This document shows, piece by piece, positions 55,901 through 64,000 of a DNA stretch of 64,000 nucleotides. The notes under the pieces are model-generated. The model saw nothing but the letters and a program-made list of their open reading frames with translations. It was not told the DNA's origin and made no database searches. Each line of letters starts with the position of its first letter. Position 1 is the stretch's first letter. A program made the translations under genes and the position numbers. Source of the stretch: Hyalella azteca (Eukaryota > Arthropoda > Malacostraca > Amphipoda > Hyalellidae); NCBI RefSeq assembly GCF_000764305.2, contig NW_025940648.1:32289-96288 (forward strand), read 5' to 3'.

Positions 55901-58690
55901 AGCTACACGATACAAGTATTTGGTAGGAAATTCTCTATCTTGTTCATGTCAAGATAACCTGCACAGTAACTGCATCCAAAATACCTCCTTGATGATATTG
56001 TAGTTGAGGTCCTGTCAGAAAAGTAACATTATCCATAACTTGGAATCTTGTGCTTGAGTGTACACTTTTATTTATTAACAATTAGATTGAAGTTGATTTT
56101 TCATGGGGGTAAGCTCTTGTCATGGCTCAAAAAGTATATAGATGCATGCTTGTCTATTGGCTCATTATCATCTTGTTTTTCCATTTAAAAAAAAGCCTTC
56201 AAATTTTTAAAAACAGGCAACTCAAATTCCAGTAAAAAAATGTTTGAAATTATATTTATTATAGAAGACATTAGTATTTTTCAGTTAGTTTTAATCCACA
56301 TAGTGTTTAACATGTCATTCTGTGGTGAACACTATTCTTGATCTTTTCTACTGTGTAATCAAATAATTCAATGCTCTTTAGAGACTGCACTTGCAAAAAC
56401 ATGAGTTGGGATATTGTTCCACTGTGAGCAGCAATTTATGAATTTGGTTGTTTTGTTACCATATCTGTATCTATTAATATATGTATCTATCTATACCTAC
56501 CCATATCTATCATTCTGTTGGAATAACTTGATCCAATCCCAGTTGCAGTAATAGTAAACTTTAGGATCATGTAATAATTATCCTAAAATGAATTTTTTAA
56601 TGCACATATCACTTTATTGTCCTATTGTATGTAATTTTTTCTAAAATTTCACTGATCTAAAACTTTAATTTCCAGGTATTGACTTCAAAATCAAAACTAT
56701 TGAATTAGAAGGAAAAAAAATCAAGCTTCAGATATGGTAAGATTTTTCTTGGTTAATTTATGATCACACTACCTACCTTTTATCTTGAAATAAATATAGC
56801 ATCTATGGGACGCCTGTTGGAGACCACCACTGCCGTGCTTTGAATGGACTATCATGATGCCTTCCCTGAAGAACGTAGCCTACAACACATCTTGACTGTA
56901 ATGTTATCAGCCGCATGCCACCAGACAGATCACATCCATTGAATTAGATCAATCAGCCCACAGGAAAATAAGCCTGGCGTTGTATGGCCCAGCATCGTCT
57001 GCCAACTCGCACAAAAATTTTACACCACCCGGACGGAGCGCGCCGGAGCTGTCCGTATCTGTCCCGTGTGTCGAACCAGCCCACGGTCGAATGGCCACGC
57101 GTCGTACGGCGATAAATTATGGAACAGAACTATGCTATCTGGAACCTAACCCCAAATGCTGTGAGCTAAAAGTTACGTAATTTAGCAAAGCTGTAGAAGT
57201 CGCTCGTCAAAGGACGATAGATTTTGGAACAGAACTATGCTTTCTGAAACCTAACCCCAATGCTGTGAGCTAAAAGTGATGGTCTGGTGGTGCACGGCAG
57301 GATGCACACAGTTCCACTGGCAACCTGGGCTGGTTGGTCACAGTCCGTTGTCCGCAAGTTACAATTCGAGCTAAAGTCAGGGTATGAAGTGCTGATTCGA
57401 TGCAACGTTCAGTGGTGCACAACCATAACTCTCTGGGCTATTCGCTTCAGAATATGGTGGCGTAAAGCTCCTAATATTTAAAGCAAGATGATGTCACGGG
57501 CAGTTACCGACGGTTGGCTTAATCCGCAGCTGATTGGTGGACATCCGGAAATATGCTAGGCGTTCTTTTCAAGGCTGATTGGTGCCCAAATTTAGTGGTG
57601 CACGGCTGCGTACCCTCATCTATATTTTCATGTATTGATATATTTTTTGTTTATTATGTTTCCTTTTATAATGTACAGTAGGTATATAAAAAAATGAAAA
57701 ATATAGCTGAACATTGCATAACAGTTGTCTGTGTCACTTAGTTCCCATGATGGCAAATTGTTGTGTAGTGATATTTAATTAGAGTTTGTGACATAGTTCA
57801 TGTGACATTGAGATCATTTTGTAATGTTAGCTTTAATCTAATAGGGATATAAAAATTTTGTCTAATTGATTATGTACATGATTGTTCATAAATCATAATG
57901 CACTTGTACTATAAATTGTTGCTCTTCAGGGACACTGCTGGCCAAGAAAGGTTTCACACAATCACAACCTCATACTACAGAGGTGCCATGGGCATCATGT
58001 TAGTTTATGACATCACCAATCCCAAAAGTTTTGACAACATAGCAAAATGGTTAAGAAATATAGACGAACATGCCAACAAAGATGTTGAGAAGATGATCCT
58101 TGGCAACAAGTGTGACATGGAGGACAAGCGAGTAATCCCCAAAGAGAAAGGAGAAGATGTGAGCATAAAATAGTTTTATTGTGGCTTCCATCTAATTCTA
58201 AATATCTTTATTTGTGGAAAATACTTTCTATTGACAGTTTTAAACTGACCAGTAGGTATATAATACATCATGCTTGCCTAAAATGGTGAATTAGTTCAGT
58301 TTTAACTTAAGCTGACTCATAGCTAGATCTTATAGTATGTAGTGATTCCTTCTTTTTTATTGCTATTTTATATTTTAAATCAACTACCCACTCAATCTCA
58401 AATTTGTTCCCTGTTATTCCATTCAAGTAATTTTATGTGTTGTTGCAGGTTTTATGACATTTTCTCTATAATATAGGTAACTAATGTTAATGCATTCACA
58501 GATTGCAGCAGAACATGGAATCCGGTTCCTAGAGACCTCAGCCAAGGCAAACATCAACATTGAGCAAGCCTTCCTGGAGCTGGCGAGCGCAATCCTCTCC
58601 AAGACCCCCGGCAGGGACCCCGCACAGCAGCCTGACTCTAATGTGCGCATCAATGCTCAGAGGGAGAAGCCTAGCCAGAGATGCTGTTAA
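52951..58690 (+). CDS. Rab10: Rab10 small GTPase, four coding exons
   Basis: Exons 52951-53077, 56676-56736, 57930-58158 and 58502-58690 join in phase to encode 201 residues, the normal Rab10 length. [20 protein letters not shown] opens the protein, with the P-loop GDSGVGKT at 16-23, switch I around FISTIGIDF (T41), WDTAGQERF (Q68), NKCD, and ETSAKAN. The tail ends RCC, a geranylgeranylation site. The N-terminal start and effector region match Rab10 rather than Rab8 or Rab13 as I recall them. Rab10 cycles between GTP and GDP forms on membranes and directs exocytic, basolateral and ER-related traffic. The exon 3/4 junction reads GED-IAAEHG where vertebrate Rab10 has GEQ; this follows from the donor chosen at 58159. 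The first intron is 3.6 kb and holds a MITE; the second holds a GC-richer inserted block. AATAAA at 59109 could be the polyadenylation signal. Confidence 0.95.
54722..54874 (+). mobile_element. MITE family GGCCATACTTT, copy 3
   Basis: Ends GGGCCATACTTTCAAAACTC and CTTTTTTGAAAGTATAGGCCC, with the same interior as the copies at 16988 and 23312. It lies in Rab10 intron 1. Confidence 0.88.
55004..55100 (-). repeat. AACCG/CAACCG-rich degenerate repeat
   Basis: Repeated short words (AACCGT, GGCAACCGG, ACAACCG) occur in Rab10 intron 1. On the minus strand they read as CGGTTGCC-type units. Confidence 0.5.
56810..57610. repeat. GC-richer block with a 62-bp direct duplication in Rab10 intron 2
   Basis: The block stands out from flanking intron by its base composition. 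57111-57173 and 57216-57277 are near-identical (TGGAACAGAACTATGCT, CCTAACCCCAA, TGCTGTGAGCTAAAAGT), offset 106 bp. GTGGTGCACGGC-type words recur at 57285 and 57595, and GTGGTGCACAACC at 57412. It may be an inserted repetitive element. No conserved open frame was recognised. Confidence 0.55.
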
Positions 58691-61600
58691 TTTCACAAAC
58701 TTGTGAAGAAGCAAAGTGTTTGTCTTGATTTAATTAGGACCGAGGCAACTCAGATGACAGAACGGTTTTAAACTCGGGCAACAAGATTAATCTGCTTAAC
58801 AAGAGGGCGTTGTATTTATTAATTGGTACTGGAGAGACTATAATGTATTTAGTTAGTTGATAATACAATTAACATGGCATAAAGTAAGACATCAAGGGCT
58901 TGATTTAATTAGAACAGGGATAATTCCTGTATATCTGGTCAGCTACTGATCTGATAGCAAGATGAAGCTTTTAGTATTTGGCATTATTTGATAAGACTGT
59001 GTAATTAACTTGGCGTTCTTCTCTCCTGGCACATGCAACACAATCGAGGGAATTAAGCCCATGTTTTTCCCCCAAAGGTTTTTTTGTGTTTGCATAATTA
59101 ATAACTTCAATAAAGAACGTTATGGATACTATTGCTTTAACTGGCGTCTTCCACACGCCATATGATGTAGACTCCATAGAGAAGGCAAGTTACTCTAGTG
59201 TCATTTAAATTGAGGGGGTTACTCTTCAGCTTGATGGAAGGACGAGAGAGAATGGCCAATTGATGATGCAGTGGAACAAGTTGAAAGATGTTGCACTGGC
59301 TGCACGTTGACTGTTACTTGAAGAGACTGCAATAGCAGTAGTTTTGGGCGATGAAACACAAATTTGGCACTCACCTGGGACTTAGGAGGAGGGTATATAC
59401 CAAGGTCTTCTAGTTTCTGGGCCTGGCATTCACTAACAATTACAAAATTATTGGGGGTAAAATAAATGTTAGCAGAAACTTGTCCCGTGCTAAATAGCTG
59501 GCTTTTATGAGCGGGTGTAATTGGCTGCCATGAGAAATGACCGCGCTGGAAGAAGAGCGGCCATTAAACTGCTCAGTTGTAGTTTGTTACTGATGCCATT
59601 AGCAGAAAAATGGCAGCAAGCTAGGATGTCACTAACAATCAATGTGTTCTAAATCTTGAGTGAGCAAAGCAATCTCCTCTACTTCTCGCTCAAATGGAGT
59701 CCCGCTAGCTGCATTTTTCCTCTTTTCGAGTGTCGAAACCATAGCGGTGTTTGTTTGAAGCAAAAGATATGCATCGTTTTCTATTACTATGTGTGAAATA
59801 GCACTGCAATTTGTCAACAAATTGCTGCCACGTATAGTGAAAATAACCAATATTTCTGTATTATGACCATTAAATAATTGTCACTCTGGAAAGAAATACT
59901 TTCGTGAAGAGCTTGAGTGTCTATATATGTAATTAAACCTTATTTGAGTTATAGTTTTGTTTATCTAATGATTTACTGTACACACATCTGGGTTTAAAAG
60001 GGTGCTTTTCGCACGACTATCGGTATTGTGTAACTGCAAATAACTGCTTTACCAGTCCGCTGGGAAGATGGCAGGAACAGTTTGCACATGCGCAGTGCGG
60101 GAAGCTGCTTTTGACCAGATGAACTATGCTGCTGTTGCGCGGCGTGAACAATGGGCTGAGAAGATTCTAATTATAGTAAGATGCTTACAGAATTATTCTG
60201 TTAGGATGGCGACAAAGAAGTTAGAATTTAAGAATTTCAATTAGGCTATATAGAAGCTTTGGTGTGTTCGTGCGGGTGTTGTCCTCGCCATTGTTGCGCC
60301 ATTTTCTATGTTCATTCAAAAATGTCAACAGGCTTTTCTTCAACGGCATGTGACTTTTATGTGTAGATACATAGATTTTTCAGTGCCTGTGGATTAAACT
60401 ATGTGCGTACAGCAGCGAGCATCCCACACTAACCTCAATATTGTCGACGTCGATCCAAAAGATGTTGGACTCGCACATCGGCAGAATCAGTGTCGTCGAG
60501 CCATGTCTTGCCAACGAGAATGTGCATGGTTGCTTTTAACTCTCAGATCGACTTTACGGCTGGACCTATTAAGAACTCGGACACACTCCTCAGTTTTTAC
60601 TGTAATATTCACCCGACCGAGGTCTTACTTGACAGGTGTAATTATTGAAGAACCTCGTCCTGCGCATGATAATAGCTGTACATTTCTACGGAATGTTTAA
60701 GCACGACGGAAAATGGCTATTTGCTTGTTTCTTAATTGAGAAGTGGACGTTCTTCACTCAAGAAATTGTTAAACTAAAATTTGGAATATGTTTGTATTTC
60801 GGATAATATTTGCTTTCAGATATAAGTCTATGTAACTTTACATGCACAAGAAGAGTGATTTTAACTTCGGAGTGCTCATCATGCTGGAACACACGAGTCA
60901 TGGAGGCCTGAAGTTCTGGAAGCTTCGTCTGGTCAGGCTCGACGACGTGTTCTTGTAATGACAACTTAACTATTAGGAGTATAGTTCATTCAGAGATGGT
61001 CATTTATTGTTGCGGTAATTACGAACTAATGCAGAATTTCATAATAAAACAAGTCAATTGGTCCGAATAACAATGATGTAATGTTTACCGCCGCGTCCGT
61101 AACTGTAAACCTGATGGAGCCTGTCTCTGCAGCCGAGCTCTTGATTTTTTGTAGAACATTCGAGGATTTCATCAAAATGTGTATAGATGCATTTTTGGTA
61201 GCGCTGTCAACTCCGAGTTTTTATGTCATGTGAGTACTGTAAACTTTCTGGTAAGTTGATTAATAAATTATCACTCGTAATATCTGAATAGTAAACCTAA
61301 CTGATCGACTCTCAAATATTTTCCTTCCAGACCAAATATTTACTCTCGTTTCGGTTATGTCTAGAACGAAATTAGGCAATAAATGTCTCGAGTGTTCAAT
61401 TAAATATCATTGCTTCGTTTTTTTTACATCCAGAATATAAAATCATGTAGACAAATCTCTCAAAATTTTCTGAGATCAAAAAATGTTATAATTGAGAAAT
61501 CTACTTGTGAATTATACGCTGATAAATCCGCCCTCTTTAATTGCAAGTCTTCAAGTTCGACCACAAACTTGTGCGCAATTCTTTCTAAATTGCAAAATTA

Positions 61601-63129
61601 AAATACTCTGCTTTAGACGAATAGTTTCATGTGACTATAGGTATTGAATTTACTGAATTGCAATCTTACATGACCGTTATGAACAAATTTATTGACTACA
61701 ATATTCTTGCTTGACTTAGATGGCCACCCCGTTAAGGTTAAGACCTGACCTTAACCTTTACAAGGTTAAGAGTGCTAACTTAGAGCTGCGAGTTTGGGGT
61801 GCGATCTTCGCTAGCTGTAAAAATTCTGGTCAAAATCGGCGAGGGGGACAAGTGAGAACAACAGAACAACAAAGTTTGAGAGTTAGCGATGGGCCGGACA
61901 CAGCCAAATCAACGTCATCACCTAATTACTTTGGTTGTGAAGCCCCGATTAATATTCCTTCGTCTCTATGGTCATAAATTATCGTCTTGATCGTGATTAA
62001 GATGTTAATATCTTTCAGTTATCAAACAAACCACTAAGATACTCGCTATAAATCGGTGCACTTTACGATAACATTCAACGGGGATCAGCCTAAGTAAGTT
62101 TCCTTAACCATTGAATAATAGCAAAACGTTAATATTATTAATAGCGTTCTAATGCCTAAATAGTCATACGCGTTGCCATGGCGACTGCGTCCTGTAGCTG
62201 CAGCGTTCAGTGGCTCCGCGCTCAGGACGAACACTGGGGTTTTGTTGCGAGAAATTTGTAGTGTCAATATTATGATGAAAACATTAATGACAAAGTTGAA
62301 AAAATTGTAATTTTGATTGACCGCACTAATTGACCGTCTCAAGTATTGAATATTGTTAATTGTAGTGCAGATTAAGCAATGAGCAGGAGACATATTATCT
62401 ATATCATACATATCGGACATTAGCAGGAGAAACAAATTATTTCCGTACGCTCTGTCATCTCATGATAATGACGCTGTCATCATGATAATGACGCTGTCAT
62501 CATGATAATGGCGTTGTCATCATAAAAATCTAAAATACCGTCTTTAAAGATTCAACCGGGGTTACTTTCTTGTGAAAGTTGATATTGATAGTTACACTGC
62601 TACACTAAATAGACCAAACTTTCTAAACCTTGCCCACGTGACCAACTTCCTGTCAAAAGTTTTATAACTCATCTTATCGAGGACATCTGACATCGTTGTC
62701 GCCTCTAATTAAAAACTTCAGAAAATTTTAATTTACTGAAGACTATTTTTTTCATCGCCTGGCAGAGCTGACCACAGATGGTGAGTTTAATACGGTACCG
62801 GGTGCTTAATTTGGTGACAGGAATGATGAATTAGGAATGAGATTCAGCGAATTGTGAGACGCAGGGATAGGTGGAATATGCTCAGTTCGAAGCGTATTAT
62901 TTTTATTATATGAATTCTGTTTCTTATTCAAAAATATTTGGACCTTAGTGCACATTTAAGGATTACATAAATAAACTGAAACTTGTTTTCAGTTTTTATT
63001 ATTTGGTTCGAATGCACCTCACAAGAAAAGCAAATCACACTTGCGTTTCAACAAAATAAAATAAATGACAAGTCAACTGCGAATTATCTGATCGACAAAT
63101 TTTTTTAACGTTTAATGATTTATTATCGG
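58691..63129. other. Rab10 3' region and spacer
   Basis: The first several hundred bases are probably 3' untranslated (AATAAA at 59109). Beyond that I see no exon with family similarity. Frames at 59632-59850 (minus), 60401-60700 (plus) and 61720-61977 (plus) are open but unrecognised. GGTTAAGACCTGACCTTAACC is a small inverted repeat near 61735. Confidence 0.45.
62461..62524 (+). repeat. 21-bp tandem repeat, three copies
   Basis: CATGATAATGACGCTGTCAT repeats, with one diverged unit (GGCGTTG). Confidence 0.9.
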
Positions 63130-63396
63130 TATTGTGAGTAACAGTAGGGTAACGTGGGGCAGCGCGCCCCCCACTTTTTTCAAACTAAATTTTTGATGAA
63201 GTTTTAATTGATACGAGATGGTTTTTTGTTTTGTTTAAAGGTGCAACTAATGAGGAATGTATTATGTGAATTAGACGCCTATAGAGTTATTCAATTTTTA
63301 ATGAAACACTATTTTGTAAAAAGTGTCAAAATGGGCCCATTGCCCCACCCCTGGGGCAATGGGCCCATGGGCTTGGGGCAAGGCGCCCACCCTTGN
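63130..63396. repeat. GTGGGGC/GGGCCC repeat with 16-bp-arm hairpin
   Basis: 63332-63347 and 63352-63367 are perfect inverted arms (TGGGCCCATTGCCCCA, loop CCCC). GTGGGGCAGCGCGCCCCCC at 63155 and GGGGCAAGGCGCCC at 63375 flank it, suggesting a small inverted-repeat element. The sequence has one N at 63396. Confidence 0.65.
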
Positions 63397-64000
63397 AATG
63401 CCCTTCTTCATCTCGATATACCTGAGTGATGAATGCCCTTCTTCATCTCGATATACCTGAGTGATGAATGCCCTTCTTCATCTCGATATACCTGAGTGAT
63501 GAATGCCCTTCTTCATCTCGATATACCTGAGTGATGAATGCCCTTCTTCATCTCGATATACCTGAGTGATGAATGCCCTTCTTCATCTCGATATACCTGA
63601 GTGATGAATGCCCTTCTTCATCTCGATATACCTGAGTGATGAATGCCCTTCTTCATCTCGATATACCTGAGTGATGAATGCCCTTCTTCATCTCGATATA
63701 CCTGAGTGATGAATGCCCTTCTTCATCTCGATATACCTGAGTGATGAATGCCCTTCTTCATCTCGATATACCTGAGTGATGAATGCCCTTCTTCATCTCG
63801 ATATACCTGAGTGATGAATGCCCTTCTTCATCTCGATATACCTGAGTGATGAATGCCCTTCTTCATCTCGATATACCTGAGTGATGAATGCCCTTCTTCA
63901 TCTCGATATACCTGAGTGATGAATGCCCTTCTTCATCTCGATATACCTGAGTGATGAATGCCCTTCTTCATCTCGATATACCTGAGTGATGAATGCCCTT
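63397..64000 (+). repeat. Perfect 35-bp satellite, at least 17 copies
   Basis: The unit AATGCCCTTCTTCATCTCGA plus 15 more bases repeats without a visible change to the window end (604 bp, about 17.3 units). It starts immediately after the N, so array length and junction may be assembly-made. Confidence 0.95.

Noticed and set aside
59632..59850. 72-residue minus-strand frame (EKRKNAASGTPFEREVEEIA region)
   Set aside because: The composition is somewhat protein-like and could be a fragment of a mobile element ORF, but I cannot tie it to a family or find flanking pieces.
60401..60700. 99-residue plus-strand frame downstream of Rab10
   Set aside because: Open but unrecognised, with no splice partners or promoter found; not enough for a gene call.

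Overview
This is a window of AT-rich animal nuclear DNA. Genes are split by GT-AG introns, intergenic spaces are long, and minisatellites and short inverted-repeat elements are dense. A red pigment concentrating hormone precursor (mature peptide QLNFSPGW followed by GKR) points to a crustacean, most likely a malacostracan. The repeat-rich, minisatellite-rich texture would suit an amphipod, but that is only an impression.

Layout. (1) 180-5001, minus strand: the first seven coding exons of a WD40 protein matching DCAF5, a substrate receptor of the DDB1-CUL4 ubiquitin ligase; the gene runs off the left edge. (2) 5002-8135: spacer with an inverted-repeat element and older repeats. (3) 8136-17963, plus strand: a ten-coding-exon gene, about 1256 residues, with a long low-complexity N-terminus, a CW zinc finger and what looks like a PWWP domain lacking its core (ZCWPW-like chromatin reader). 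(4) 17964-28001: gene-poor, repeat-rich spacer. (5) 28002-31182, plus: a TATA-type promoter candidate, then an uninterrupted 737-residue class A-like GPCR with a long acidic tail. (6) 35059-35980, minus: the two-exon RPCH neuropeptide gene. (7) 35981-45145: spacer with minisatellites. (8) 45146-47742, minus: a five-exon, 336-residue membrane glycoprotein of the arthropod DM4/DM12 type. (9) 47743-52950: spacer. (10) 52951-58690, plus: Rab10 in four coding exons with complete frame continuity. (11) 58691-64000: Rab10 3' region, spacer, and a perfect 35-bp satellite that starts just after an N and runs off the right edge.

The genes are unrelated in function and transcribed in both directions, so no operon-like logic or multi-gene system is evident. 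I did not find a convincing previously undescribed system. The best signals are: a transposon terminus that appears to supply the splice acceptor of a chromatin-reader exon just where the PWWP core should be; tandem copies of an exon boundary inside DCAF5; a duplicated splice donor matched in phase to two nearby acceptors; an in-frame coding minisatellite; and several families of short inverted-repeat elements with multiple copies in the window. All exon structures were assembled by eye from splice motifs, reading-frame phase and family recall, without transcripts.
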